NCBI GenBank assembly: GCA_905182985.1
Contig: CAJJDN010000067.1
Coordinates: 207,161 to 271,160 of the forward strand
Direction: 5' to 3'
From: Paramecium sonneborni
Lineage: Eukaryota; Ciliophora; Oligohymenophorea; Peniculida; Parameciidae
DNA length: 64,000 nucleotides
The translations under genes and the position numbers were made by a program. Below are positions 38,234 to 50,473 of the stretch, piece after piece. The notes below the pieces were generated by a model. It did not search any database. It was not told the DNA's origin and saw only the letters and a program-made list of their open reading frames with translations. The first letter of the stretch is position 1. Each line of letters opens with the position of its first letter.

Positions 38234-40682
38234 TCATTGCTAATTTTCAGATTTATATTGATTGATACAATTTTGATATAAGGTTTTGAGCTCTTTAATT
38301 TAAAGATAATCATCGATTTATAATTTAAATGGTTCATATTGTTATTGAAAAGGATTAATTGAAATAGTTGGACCTAATTTATTTTGAATAATTAACCTCC
38401 TCCATATATTTCTTATAGAATATGCCATATTGGAGCAGTGATCATAAGAAAATGTTAACCTTCCTTCTTTTATTATATAATCTGTTAATCTTTATCTAAT
38501 AATAAATAATTAGATATTTCTCCAGGAGGAGGATAACCAAATAAACTATGTTTTTGTAAAATAGATTTTGAATTATAAAGGTAATTTTGCCATTTTTTTA
38601 ACCACTCTTCGTGAACAACAAAGATTCTTTCATAACCTTAAAGATTTTCATATTTAATAATAAGTTGTCTTTCTAATTTTCTTCTTCTACTCATTTATTA
38701 TGCATATTCTATACAAGCACTACAAGTTTTAATATTCTTTTCAATAATTGGACCTCCTCCATATTTTTCTATTAAAAATTCACAAACTGCCTTAGGAATA
38801 ATGATAGATGTGAGTTGTAACTATTTTTAGGCAGAACTCTCAAAAATGTAAGCAGGAGAATTAGAATTCTATACTTCACCTATTGTTATAAAACTTGTAT
38901 TAGAATCTAATTGAGAATTTTATTAAACTGATTTAGCATTCTTAATATAATAAGTATATTTTTACTTCATATTCTATTCTGTAATCCCAATAATCTGGTT
39001 TTAAGAGATTATGAGGGCAAATTAAATGAGATGTAATTATTTATGGTGGTTTCGCAAGATATAAAAATTATTCATACCAAAAATGTGGTAAATAACATAA
39101 TTCATCATCTTTTAATTACAATTCTTGATTTGCTATCATTTTATGTTAATTTTATAAGTTTTTTCGAAGACTTGTTTTAAAGAGATCAATTTAATTATCT
39201 ACTTTTTCATAAAATAATAATAACGCTTCACATTCTTCCACATACTTTTATGAAACTATTTCAATGATTTCATCTTTAATGCTAATAAATTGTGAATTTT
39301 GAAATTTTAAGATAGTTTCAAAATGATCTCCCCCTAAGTCATGTAAATGCACGACTATTCCAAAAAGTCTATAATTCTATTCACATTCTAGCTATTATTT
39401 ATTTAAATAAAATATTACATTAAAATATTCTTAAAAGTTATGATCCTTAATTGGAAAAGATACATGCTTTTTATCTTTTTAATTTTTATTCAAGAATCTT
39501 TGTAAATGTATACATAATAAATTAGATTGTTGTTAAAAGCTATATTATCTTTTACCTGATCTTGCACCACAACTACAGAGAGTTAATGAATCAATGACTG
39601 GTTCATAAAAATAATCAAGACACTCTTATAATGTAATAGAGTGTTTTTAATTATTGACAAATTATTTAAAAAATCCTTGTTGTTTAATTTCAGGGAGCTC
39701 TAGGGATAACGCTGAGAATTATTCAACAGACTTTGTAATTTTTTTACAATTCAAACATTGAAGGGTAGAAATTAGTTCTCCAGAGAATATGCTTTGAATA
39801 AAAGAATATTCCATATATGAACTAGGATCAGCACTAACTACTTTTTAGAGTGTACATTATGTTCCAATCATGTCCAAGAGGTTATTTTGTATAGATCAGA
39901 TTATTTTTAAAGTATGCTTTCAAATTTGAGAATTTGAATTCTTCATTTAAAAAATTGATAACGGTCTTGAATGCATCCTAATTTTTGTATTATATTATGA
40001 TTACATATGCATCCTTTCTTGAATATCCAATAATTTTGGCATCCAATTTAGAAAGATTTTTAATAACTTTAGCTGGATTTATTATCCTATATTAATGTTA
40101 TGAATAAACTTAAGCCATGGAACTTAATTCTCTTAAAATCTATTTACGATTAGATTTCAAACTATATTCATTTATTTCATATTCATTATTAATTTTTTGA
40201 AGTATTTATTAGATGACAGGATAGTTTAGTAATATTTATAAAACACAATTTAAATGACTGTTATTACAAATGTTTAGCATTCCAGCATGCTACACATTTT
40301 ATTTATTTTTAAATTGGATGTTGTGAGGTTCTTGTTTATAAAAGAATTTATGATATTCCATTCTAATTTTTTATGGATTGATTAATTCTTCCATATGTTG
40401 ATCTTCTTCATTTTATTAGGTTTGCTCAAAATCATAAATTTCTAATTTACACATTAAACATGCAATTAAATTTGAGTGGATATTAATTATCACACAATGT
40501 TCTGGACTATTTACTAAATATTTATTAAACAATTTATTACATTTTAAATGTTCTGCAGAGCATATTTTTTCAATGTCACATAATGGCTTTTCACATTTCA
40601 AACAAATATTTAAATAATCTTGTTTTCTTTGACAAATCTCACATTTAATTTACTTATTTCTGAAAAAAACCTTGATATCCAT
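38234..40682 (-). CDS. Ubiquitin-specific protease homolog (USP20/33 plan) with catalytic Cys replaced by Ser
   Basis: The N-terminus MDIKVFFRNKQIKCEICQ leads a Cys/His-rich ZnF-UBP-like domain with several CxxC pairs to about residue 95. The peptidase Cys box should read NxGNTCYxNSxLQ but is NICNNSHLNCVLQILLN, so Ser replaces the nucleophile and Gly is lost. The finger region CSLCGARSGKRQYSF and LLCIHLQRFLNKNQ fit the family. The His box YRLFGIVVHLHDLGGDHFET keeps His, and EECEALLLFYEK matches the final strand. A C-terminal DUSP domain follows (FVVHEEWLKKWQNYLYN..PPPGEISN..LL..YGGGPTISI). Domain order ZnF-UBP, USP, DUSP is that of USP20/33. It is predicted to bind ubiquitin without cleaving it. 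Several short introns include one of 23 nt within YGGGP. Confidence 0.8.
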
Positions 40683-40995
40683 GAATAAATAGTACTAATA
40701 ATTAAGAAAGAGATTTATGAACTTAAGGAATGCTTCTTTAAAGAATGATTCTTTAAAAATGAGGGCAAGTAGATTGTAGTTTCTACTAATGCATATATAA
40801 AAGCTTAAAAATAATATAATTTAAAATCAATAATATTAAATTAACATGGAATTTGAAGTAATCAATAATAAGAGGTTAATTATCTAATTGTATATGTTTT
40901 TATTTTATAACAATAAATGCAACTTAATGTGATTAAGATAAAGATAATGAACAAATAGTTTTTTTAATGTTATAATCTCATTCTGCTGATTATGA
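40683..40995. other. Intergenic stretch
   Basis: Separates the USP-like start from the end of the next minus-strand gene. It holds a short imperfect repeat (aatgcttctttaaag / aatgattctttaaaa near 40730-40758). No gene seen. Confidence 0.45.
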
Positions 40996-41890
40996 TCATT
41001 ATTCTGGTTATTTTTCTCCTTCTTATTGTTATTCTTACTCAGGATGTTCTTTATTGGCTTCTTCTTATTATTATTCAAGTTTTTTTTATTCTTATTCCTA
41101 TTTTTCCTTTTCTTCAGCAGCAGCTTTTTCTTCTGCTTATCTCTATTCTTCTTATTTTCTTTTTTCTTCTTCAATTTTTCTTTATTCCTCCTCTTATCTT
41201 TCTCTTTCTAATCTATCTCTTTCCTCTTATTCTTATTTTAATCTTGCTTCTTCTTCCTATTTTAGTTTTTATTCTTTAGCCAATCTCTCTTATTCTTCTC
41301 TTTATTTCATATAAGTTTAAAAGGTAGGTCTTTCCTTAATTTGTCTTGGTTATTCTTATTTTGTTTCTTTTTTTGTTGCCCATTTAGATACATCTCTTTT
41401 ATTTTCCAAATCATCTAAAAATTATCTTATTCTTTCAGGTAAAAGTTTAGGTTAAGGGAATAATTATGAGTTTCTCTTTGAAAATATAACAATTCCTAAT
41501 AATTTATATAACTGTTTACCTTTATGAGAAATTTCGAAAGCTCCAGTTCCGGGGTTCTTCTTAGCATTATAAGTACAATAAGAATTTGGAATTTAAGCTT
41601 CAATTTCTATAATTATTGTAATAATGATTACCTGCCATGCAATCTAAATATAATTAAGTATATTTATTTTCATCATGATGAGTACACCAAGCATGAGAAG
41701 CACAATCCTTACAAACTTCAAAATCGAAGACAATTGCACCTTCTTAAGGAGGATCTCTTTTTGGGACTACAGGCTTTTATTTTTGTTATGTTTGATTTTG
41801 TTATTGTTACTATTACTATTATTCATTTTGTCCTTCAGGCATTCCTTCTTATCCTTCTTAGCCTTCGAATTCTTATTGTTCTTCAGACAT
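40996..41890 (-). CDS. SelW-like (Rdx) redox-fold protein with a charged coiled-coil tail
   Basis: The start MSEEQQEFEGQEGQEGMPEG opens an acidic, Gln-rich leader. The middle of about 100 residues resembles the Rdx/selenoprotein W fold. FDFEVCKDC has a CxxC at the end of the first strand, LYLDCMAEIEAQIP is the helix, and GTGAFEISHKGIVIFSKRNS matches the TGFFEV..GKLIHSKK part of SelW. A helix PERIRQFLDDL closes it. The last 110 residues are Glu/Lys/Arg/Gln-rich coiled coil (EEQERLAKEQKLKQEEEARL and onward), which makes the + strand a long pyrimidine tract at 41054-41310. Two introns (25 and 24 nt) lie in the Rdx part. TGA cannot encode Sec here as it is the stop. Confidence 0.65.
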
Positions 41891-41913
41891 TTAATTTTTT
41901 ATTATTTTATTAA

Positions 41914-43132
41914 TCAAATATCAAATATCTCTTATTTCTTAAATAACACCTTAAACTTTTCAGCCATATTGTTTCTCTTCGCCTAAAGTTATTCTACTAT
42001 TTGTTCTTCATCCATTATTTTTTTAATTAATCTTTTTTCTTTTTCTGAACTCAACATTGATTATCCAAAAAGCATACTGTTCTCTAGTTTTGCTTTTTTG
42101 TTATCAAGCAATACCTTATGAAGAGATAACTATAGATCATAAATTTATAGTTTATCTTTAGTTCCCAATCCATATAGACCCTTATTTTCAAGCTATTAAT
42201 TATTTATAAATAGATAATACTTCTTTTTATATGTATTCTTCAGTTACATATGGATTTTCACTCATAATTTATCTAATCAAACCTTATTTTTATTCCTATA
42301 ATTCAGGAATCAATTTAACATATTCAGCTCTTTTTTATTATATTTTTAGTTCCCATTTTTTAATCTATAAAATTTGATAAAGAAATATAATTACTTCATC
42401 TTATTTTTCTAAGCATAATTAAATAAATTAAGATACTAATTCTGATTCTGTAATAATATTTCCTTTTTTATTTAATTTTTTTAAAGCATCTTCAAAAATC
42501 TTGACAAATTAAGAGAAATGAACACTGGAGACTTTTTAATTTCTCTATAAAAATATATATATATATAATAGTTACTTTTTTATAATAACCTGATTATCTA
42601 TAAAATCCTATTCTCTCTTCATCTTTTTAGAATAGATGTAGTGAATCATAAATTTCATACATTAATTTTCTAGACATTCCATATTTCATTTCTGATTCAC
42701 ATTTTAAATATATCTCTTTTAATTAATTGACGGTATTTTAATTTAATGTATTAATTGGCTAAAATTCTGTCAAGGATTATTTTGGTATATTCTTAACATT
42801 GAAAATCCACCTTTAAAATTTATTTTTTAAAGGCTCTCTGTGTAGAACTTTATTGTGAAGATCTGAGATAAAATAGAAATATATTTTACATTAGAACCCT
42901 TCATAATAGGTAAATAAGCCAAAACAAAGTAGAAAGAATATAGATTTCTTTTTGTTATCAATAATTCTTGAAGTCCATTTGGGAATGAATGGAACAAAAT
43001 AATTTTATAGCCATTTCTTAGGTTTTCTATTTTCACGATCTAGAGTTTTTCTAATTGTCTGGTTAGATTGAACAATACCATATGTTAAGTTAATCTTTGA
43101 TAATAGTTGTATTTCGGTATGAAATTCAGCAT
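41914..43132 (-). CDS. Hypothetical helical protein, possibly mitochondrial
   Basis: Not recognised. I chose the start MLNFIPKYNYYQRLTQHM because a 20-nt intron (GTATTGTTCAATCTAACCAG) then joins it in frame to TIRKTLDRENRKPKKW. The basic, aromatic N-terminus could be a mitochondrial presequence. A hydrophobic patch KKKSIFFLLCFGLFTYYEGF follows. The rest is helical with probable coiled coil: FVKIFEDALKKLNKKGN, ELKIQQKRAEYVKLIPEL, LRAKRNN-like ends near QIVEQLQAKRNNMAEKF. Introns of 27, 44 and 28 nt are needed, and the 44-nt one is unusually long. A second frame over 42800-43130 is also open, so the N-terminal third is uncertain. It ends 24 bp upstream of the SelW-like gene start and is divergent from the CTL gene. 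Confidence 0.55.
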
Positions 43133-43192
43133 AATTTGAATGTGGATATTGAATAGTTTGTTTTATATATATATTATTAGTAATAAAAAGAG

Positions 43193-45444
43193 ATGAAAAG
43201 GAAAATATCGGTGAAAAGAAATAAGGCAGCGATAATGAAGAAAGTGAAACCTTAATTTGATAGTGCAGATTAGTTATCAAGAATAGAACTGTATAAGAGA
43301 CTTGATTAAAACAACCCATTAAATTAAGGAATGCGACCTTATGAAGGATTTAATGGACCAAAGAGTACTTTGATTAACTAAATTAAGAGGAGAGATCAAT
43401 GACAGATCGATTATGTTTGTTTTTCTTAATTGTATTCTTTTGTGCAACAGTATTTCATGGAATCGTATTGATCAGTTATGGAAACATTAATCGAATATCA
43501 AATGGTTATGATTTTCGAGAAGAGATATGTGGAATAGATGGTTTAATTAATCTACCTTATTTATATTATCTATAACCATCAGTAGATTTGAATGTAGCCA
43601 TGTGTGTTAATGAATGTCCTTAATCTACAGGAAAATATATATGTTTATATTCAATTGATCATTTCACTACAACTAACTTTTGTTATGTTTAAATGAGTTC
43701 AACTAAAATGGCAAGATATTGTATTCCAAAAGAACCAGTAAGCAGAAAAATCGTAGATGATTATTTAAGTTAAACTGAATCATATATCAAACGAACTATG
43801 TCTGATATTTTATTAAGTCTTGATCTTATTATATTGTCTATTATCTTATTGGGATTATCAGCATATTTATTAACGTATTTATTAAGTTTCCCATCGATTG
43901 TTAAGTATTAAGTTTGGGGATAAATATGGTTAAGTATTTTATGTTTTGGAGTACTTTCTTTTTTGTTTTATAGAGAATATGAAAGAGTTATTGAAACTAG
44001 ATGTTTATATAAAGTTGATAAACACTATTGTGGAGGTGATAGAGCAACCTTATTTTATTTAGCGTGTATTGCTACTGCTAGTGTAGGATTACTATTCCTT
44101 TTTAATATCATGAAATTATTCAATAAAATCAATTTGGGAATTAGTCTTATTAAGACTTCTGCTTAAATTGTTGTTGTTCTTAAATAATTACGCTTTTTTG
44201 CTATCTTTGTTGCAATTTTTGGATTTTTTTAATTTGGATACTCTGTTTATGTTATCTTCTATGGAATGACTATAGGAGAAAGAAATACTATTTAAGCACT
44301 CAATATTAATGGAGATGCTGTCAAGATATTTACTACCACTTAAATCTATTAACTTTCATTGCCTTTTTAGGCTTTCATGATTCTCTTCTTTTTATTATTT
44401 GCAATGAGTGTCAATGAAATGTTTAATTCATATGCTTTAAGTGTTTGGTTTTTCACCAAAAAAAAAGATGTTGTCTAAATACCATTATTAGTTGTACTTA
44501 GAGAATTATTACTCCATCATCTTGGAACTTGTGTTTATGCTGTCTTTATGGAAATATTCTTTTTTATCCCCAAATGGATATTTTATACCATCTATTATTT
44601 CCTTAGTAGCTTACCTTAAGATTCCATGATTGTTAGATTCATTCAAGGATGTTGTCTTTGCTGTCTTGCTTGCTATCAAAATTGTTTAAGATATTTAAGC
44701 AAACATACTTTAGTTTAAGTTGCCATCTGGTCTGAAGGCTATAGTCTATCTTCCAGAAAGGCATTCTTTTTATTAGATAGACATAAAGAAAAAATACATG
44801 ATTTAGATTTTCTCATTGAATTTATACTCTTTCTATTAAAATTGTCCAACAGTCTCATTGTAAGCTTACCAATTTATATTTACCTTTCTATAAGTGATAC
44901 TACACTTTTGGGAATCAATGTTAATGATATTGAAAGTCCCTTAATACCTACATTATTTGTATTCTTAATTGGATTTTTCTATGTTTCAGTATTTTAAGTA
45001 AGTTATGATATCACAACAAAATCAGTTATTTAATTATATTTGGTAGATAGAGAAATGTTTTATGGAGAATAAAGATTTGTTGAAGATTTTGTTCAAAAGT
45101 TTATGGAATTTTATGGAAAAAAAGAGGCTGATTAATTAAAAATAAAGAGTAATGTATAAAGGAAATTTAATGCTCAAGTTGCACCTGAGACTATAAATAA
45201 AGAATTAGATGAACCTAGTTATTAATCTGAAGAACAAGAAGAGGAAGATGAGGAAGAATAAGAGGAGGAATTTGATGATATAAATTTACAAGATGATAAT
45301 TCCAGTCCTGAACTTGGGAACAATTTTAATGGTAAGAATAGAACAAATGCTCATCATATAGTTGCTGATCCATTTTAATTAGATGATGCAAGTGATAGTA
45401 GATCATAGACATAATGGAAGAGTGGTTCGAATTTTAATAAATGA
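43193..45444 (+). CDS. Choline-transporter-like protein (CTL/SLC44 family)
   Basis: Multi-pass membrane protein, probably transporting choline or another small amine. The family start region NGPKKERSMTDRLCLFFLIV appears after a 23-nt intron (43365-43387). A large extracellular loop with Cys pairs (CGIDG, AMCVNECPQSTGKY, CLYS) follows. About ten membrane helices come next, and the conserved SLC44 core includes VWFFTKKKDV, ELLLHHLGTCVYAVFMEIFF, FIQGCCLCCLACYQNCLRYL and AIWSEGYSLSSRKAFFLL. The C-terminal 130 residues are acidic (EEQEEEDEEEQEEEFDD) and cytoplasmic. An in-frame Met at 43331 (MRPYEGFNGPKK) is an alternative start that matches the family better than 43193. The next gene starts only 19 bp after the stop. 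Confidence 0.88.
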
Positions 45445-45463
45445 ATTATAAAGATTATTAATT

Positions 45464-47033
45464 ATGTAATTAGAAAAAGAGAGCAAGTAGTCGTTTCTTT
45501 ATAAATTACCTTTATAAAAGACATGGGTATAATGGTTAGCACTTGGATTAGCTTGCTTTCTATTATTTGGAGATGCATATGCTTTTGATAATCCAATGGC
45601 ATTATAATCAACAATACAAACAGAAATGAATCTTAATAATGTTTAATTCAATATGCTTTATTCAATATATTCAGCTCCAAATATCATATTACCATTTTTT
45701 GGTGGAATTTTAATTGATAAAATAGGAGTAAGAGTAAGTATCTTGATATTTTCATCAATATTAATATTGGGATAGAGTATAGTAGTGATTGGTGGATATA
45801 CATTATCATATGGAACAATGTTAGCTGGCAGATGTATATTTGGTATAGGATCAGAAAGTTTGAATGCAGCATAAGCAGCAATAATGTCTTAATGGTTTTA
45901 AGGAGGATAAGTAAGTTTAGCTTTAGGTTTATGTTTATCAATTCCAAAATTAGGAAGTGCTATGAATAGTTTAGTAAGTCCTTTGATTTAAGCAAATCAT
46001 GGAGAGTTAGGATTTACATTTTTAGTAGGATTATTTATAGTGATATTTTCATGGTTTTGTGGATTAGTTTTGATCTATTTAGATAAAAAAAATGAAGAAT
46101 TAATGAAATTATGGAAAGAATTGAATCCGATAGAAGTCAATAATGATATTAAAGAAGTATCCTCTGCTTAAGAAATGAGTTTGTAGATTAGAAAAAGTGA
46201 ATCTACTGAAAGTGATAGATCAATTTCATTATTAGACGATGAAGATGATGATGATAAAGAGGATGATAAAGAAGAAGAAGTAACTAATCATGAGACAAAA
46301 GAAGAGATTAAATTATCAGATTTAAAATATTTAGATGGATCATATTGGATATTATCATGCATTATAATGTTAAGTGAAGCACTTTTTGTTCCTTTTTTAG
46401 ATAATGGAAATGCGTTCTTTTAAGTTAAATTTGGTTTTAGTTAATAATCTGCAGGTGTTTTACTAACAATTCCATATGTATTTGCAGCATGTGTAACTCC
46501 ATTTGTAGGAATATATGGGGATAAAATTAGATAAAGATCCTTATTAATTGTCTTAACTACTATTATCTTTATTATCACTCATTTATGTCTGTTACTTATA
46601 TATTGTAATGTAATTCTATCAAATTGATATTTTACTAGTCTGCTTGTGGAGTATCAGCTCTACCTTTATTATCATTAGGCCTTTGTTTTTCTTTTTATTC
46701 TGCAATTTTAATACCCTCTATTCCATTAGTTGTTAAATCATAAATGATTGGTATTATATTCTATAATATTAATTATTAGGAACTGCTTTTGGATTATTAG
46801 GTGTTATGTAAAATACAGCTTTAGCTTTATTTCCTCTCATTACTGGAAGCTTATATAATAGTCATCTTATTAATGAGTAAGGATAAGTAGATCCATTTCA
46901 AGGGTAATAACTATTAAATACTTTTATTTTAGATATGTTTATTAATCCTATTTCTTTGTTGGTGTTAGTTGCTTTAACTTTGTTATTGCTATCACTTTAT
47001 ATTTATTCGATAAAAATGGAAGCAAGAAATTGA
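45464..47033 (+). CDS. MFSD1-like major facilitator transporter
   Basis: Twelve-helix transporter. MFSD1 of animals is a lysosomal dipeptide exporter, so a digestive-vacuole role is possible (inference). The N-terminus has a Leu-rich start (MQLEKESKQSLLYKLPL), where a dileucine signal could lie. Matching family stretches are LLFGDAYAFDNPMALQ, FNMLYSIYSAPNIILPFFGG, GRCIFGIGSESLNAAQAAIM and LSIPKLGSAMNSLVSP. An acidic loop (LLDDEDDDDKEDDKEEE) separates the two halves. The second half has LSEALFVPFLDNGNAFF and VTPFVGIYGDKIRQRS. Introns lie at 46610-46638 and 46751-46779 (29 nt each). The last helix NPISLLVLVALTLLLLSLYI precedes the TGA. Confidence 0.88.
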
Positions 47034-47097
47034 GTAGATTAAAGACCAAGAGTAAATGAAATGTATATAGTTTCTTATTTTCATTAATAATTATTAT

Positions 47098-48670
47098 ATG
47101 AGTAAAAGAAATAAAAGCTTAGCAGATAGAAAGAAATCTAAAAGCAAATTAAAAACAGCAATATCGTAAAGAAAAAATTCAGATTCATAAGATAATAATT
47201 TCTATTAAGAATTCCAAATTTTCTATCCTCAAGCTTAGAACACCACTTTTACTAAGTTTGAATACATGAAAGAATTCTTTAATTTGGGTCTCGCTCAATT
47301 TCCAACTGATGAAGAAATCAATTAGATATAACTAGACATTCTTACTACAAGTGGTTGGAATTCTAATCTCAAGAAAAATTGGACTCTTAATGAAAAAAAA
47401 GTCTTAATTTGGCTTATTGGCAAACTTAGCTAATTAAGAAATGAAGACCTAAGAGATTTGTCTACTGAACTTTTTGAAGAAGTTTCAAAGATGATATGTC
47501 GTAGAGATAAAGAATAATGTAAATTAAAATGGGCTTAAATGTAAAAGGTTGTTTTATAATAACAACCTTTTAGACCAGAAGAAGATAAAAAATTATATGA
47601 AATAATTATGCATTATTAATCCATTGATCAGGGTTAAAAATGGAGTCAAATTTCATAAGAATTAAATCAAAATTCATCTGTTTATCGCTCTAGTAAACAA
47701 TGTCGAGAAAGGTGGTTAAATCATCTCAATCCTAAAATTTCAAAGTATCATTTATTTTTTAATAAAAATAGAGAACCTTGGACAGATGAAGAAGATATTA
47801 AATTATTGTAAACAGTAAAAGAAATAGGAAGAAGATGGGCAGAAATTTCTAAAATTATGGAGGGAAGAAGAAGTGAGAATAATTTAAAAAATCGATTTAA
47901 TAGTCTTATAAAAAGAGAAAAAGATTTGCCTTACCTGTAATATTTAAATTTATATTTATAGTTAAACTTAAAATGGATCAATTACTAACTTGGATGATTT
48001 ATTATCTGGATATACTGGACCAGAAATAACTGATATTTAAAAGTAAGCTATAGATGCTGTGTTAAATAAATTAAAGTGGAGAAGTGCTGAAACTTAAAAT
48101 AACAATAATCGCAAGAAATCAATTGAAATATCAGAACAATAAAATAATTAAGTAAAGCCGACAATAAAATAGCGAACTTAAATTAATGTCTAATATACAG
48201 TTGGAGATTTAGAATAAGAGCAAAATATTAAAGAATTAATTCCATGTTTAGTTAATGTAAATAAAAACCTCATTTATTTTTGTAATCATGAAACTTTAGA
48301 ACAATATTATGAATTGCATCATTAAAAACAACATTAATTTAAAGATTAATTTGATAAAATTAAAAGTGAATTGCATATTTTTGATACTGGATTCCAAAAT
48401 TTCAAATCAACCTTAAGTATGATAGAAGAAATAGATGATTCATAAAGAAGTCATATAAATTTTTATACCAGTGACGTAGACGGTTTTTTGAATCTCGAAA
48501 CTCCTGAAACATTTTCCAAACCTATTTATGTAAATCCAATAGAAATCATCACTCATTCTGCCTTGAAATACATCCACCGATGGAAAACTGATAGTTAACT
48601 CAATGATAGACGTAGAAATAGCATAACCATACCAAGATCATTGCCAATTTTGATATAAATTTAAACATGA
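47098..48670 (+). CDS. Myb-type DNA-binding protein
   Basis: Probable transcription or chromatin factor. The start is MSKRNKSLADRKKSKSK. A basic leader and a helical region (KFEYMKEFFNLGLAQFPTDE) precede Myb/SANT repeats: NWTLNEKKVLIWLIGKLSQL, FRPEEDKKLYEIIMHYQSID with KWSQISQEL and CRERWLNHLNP, then PWTDEEDIKLLQTVKEIGRR with WAEISKIM and NNLKNRFNSLIKRE. Spaced Trp are kept in the last two repeats. One 25-nt intron at 47937-47961. The TGA at 48668 cuts the frame, but a frame shifted by one base stays open to 48926 with convincing coding (FKHESLKVFNYFQLYLFKEK, FLIGDYLQIIELFLTNLK). The true C-terminus is probably there, through a sequencing error or an intron I could not find. Confidence 0.8.
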
Positions 48671-48926
48671 AAGCCTCAAAGTATTTAATTACTTTCAATT
48701 ATATCTTTTTAAAGAAAAACTATACAATGCTTATCAAAGTTATCATGAAAAAAAATTAAATAAATTTCTTATTGGTGATTATCTCCAAATCATCGAACTA
48801 TTTCTTACTAATCTTAAAAATAATAATAATGTATCAATAAAAACCTTAAATGGATTATTTTTAACTTTCCTTTTTGCAATTAATCTTTTCAAAATATCAA
48901 ATAATCACTTAAATCAAATCATTTGA
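48671..48926 (+). CDS. Probable C-terminal continuation of the Myb gene in another frame
   Basis: Open frame encoding NYFQLYLFKEKLYNAYQSYH and onward to NHLNQII and TGA at 48924-48926, with neighbour-like codon use. It has no start codon of its own and no GT..AG pair that would join it to the gene upstream. A one-base indel near 48650-48670 would explain it. Confidence 0.5.
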
Positions 48927-49652
48927 AATTAATTGATTTCTATGTATGTTTAAAGTATTAATTAATGTTTCAAAGCTTGAAATGTTGCATTTTATTTTTA
49001 TTAAATATAATTTTGCAAAGTTATCAAACTTCAATCTATTCAAAAAATTTGTAAAATTTAACAAGCAAGATTATCAATTTAAATTATTAAACAGATCATC
49101 ATTTTATAAGAATTAATAAAATTCTTCTATTCAATGATAATCTTGATAATCCATAATTATAAATTGGTAATATCAAACAATTTTGAATTTAAATTTCTTT
49201 CTGTTATTCAATCTTTTTATTAGATTAAGAAACATTAAATAATCATTTTAAAAGGGTTTCCATTTGACTTTAGCAAGATTAAATGAAAATTAGTTTTTAA
49301 TTTATATATAAAATAAAGAAAGTGAAGTTTAATTAAATCAAATTATTTATATATGTCTAGGATGATTAATCTATTCTGATTTCTGATTAAATCAAACTTA
49401 TCGAGCTATAAATTAATATATATATATCCATTCACTTTTAAATCATTTAATAAAACTTTGACATCTGTATTATGATGATGATCAATTAAATCAATGATTG
49501 ATTACTAGAAATAACAAGCTTTAAATAAATAATTTCTTTTGAGCAATTATTTAATAAATTACGCATTTTTCATTCGTATTAATTTTGTATTTTTAGAAAA
49601 ATCAAAAACGAAATTCAATAAATAATTACCTAAATAATTTGAAAGTTGAAAA
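48927..49652. other. AT-rich intergenic stretch
   Basis: No supported frame on either strand. Confidence 0.5.
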
Positions 49653-49950
49653 ATGTCTCTTCATTCCTCATTTGGCTATGATAGTCTTCGAGCAGTTATT
49701 TTTGCGAAAGCTATAAAAGAATGTGAAAGTAATGTTTAATTTTATTGTTATAGAAATTTAAAATGAACATTATTTATCTGAAAGTGGTTCTGATATTAAG
49801 AGTAGCATCTCTTCTGATTCAGAAAAACTATTATTTGATAAGTAATACTTAAATCTATAAATTAGGGAATACATTTTGGAATCTCCTGAATCCTAAATGA
49901 TATTCAATAATCAGCAATCTTCTCTCTCTTAATTTAATACTCAACAATGA
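49653..49950 (+). CDS. Hypothetical small protein
   Basis: Not recognised. MSLHSSFGYDSLRAVIFAKA is followed by a 25-nt intron (49729-49753) and an acidic Ser-rich stretch (YLSESGSDIKSSISSDSEKL). It ends SSLSQFNTQQ and TGA, 90 residues. No signal peptide or membrane segment. The intron with normal GTAA..TATAG ends and the even codon texture support a real gene. The Ser/Asp cluster suits casein-kinase-type phosphorylation. Confidence 0.6.
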
Positions 49951-50473
49951 TTAAAATTATTTGTATAGCATATACATAACAATATAAATTTCATAATAAC
50001 ATTTTATTAGGTTTTGAAATTGATCAACTTTTTTACTAAAAAATTAACTTAGTTATGTTTAAATCATAATTCTATTCTATTACTAGAATTGATAGCTTAA
50101 TTCTATGTTATTTGTTCTGTATAATACATAAGTTCTCAAGATAATTCAATTCTCAATATTAATACCTTTAATTAGCATTTTCTATTGAAATAATTAAATG
50201 TTCATTGAATTAAATTAAGACTTTCGATAATAGAAATAATTAATAGAATATTATCATTTTTGGTAATAAGATCTATTAATAATGTAATACATTTAATATT
50301 GGGTGATTTTATATTCTAAAACTTTTCTTTGATTGTATACGAAGATAATCTTCAAAAAAAATTATTTATAGAATTATAATAAAAATTCCAAAATAAAGGT
50401 TAATTTTATGTAATTATTTTTAAATTTATGTTTCTTGAATTTATCTATTGGGTTTTTGTTTAGAATGTAATAT
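49951..50473. other. AT-rich intergenic stretch
   Basis: No supported gene. A frame beginning near 50409 (MQLFLNLCFLNLSIGFLF) is open into the duplicate and could be an upstream exon of the PX gene, but no splice joins it in frame. Confidence 0.4.

Noticed and set aside
40905..41314. Ser/Leu/Phe-rich plus-strand frames and a Lys/Asn-rich minus frame
   Set aside because: Shadows of the Glu/Lys/Gln coiled coil of the SelW-like gene, whose pyrimidine-rich complement opens every frame.
43133..43319. Minus-strand extension MGCFNQVSYTVLFL.. of the unknown gene
   Set aside because: It overlaps the CTL 5' region. A 20-nt intron gives a better, non-overlapping start at 43132.
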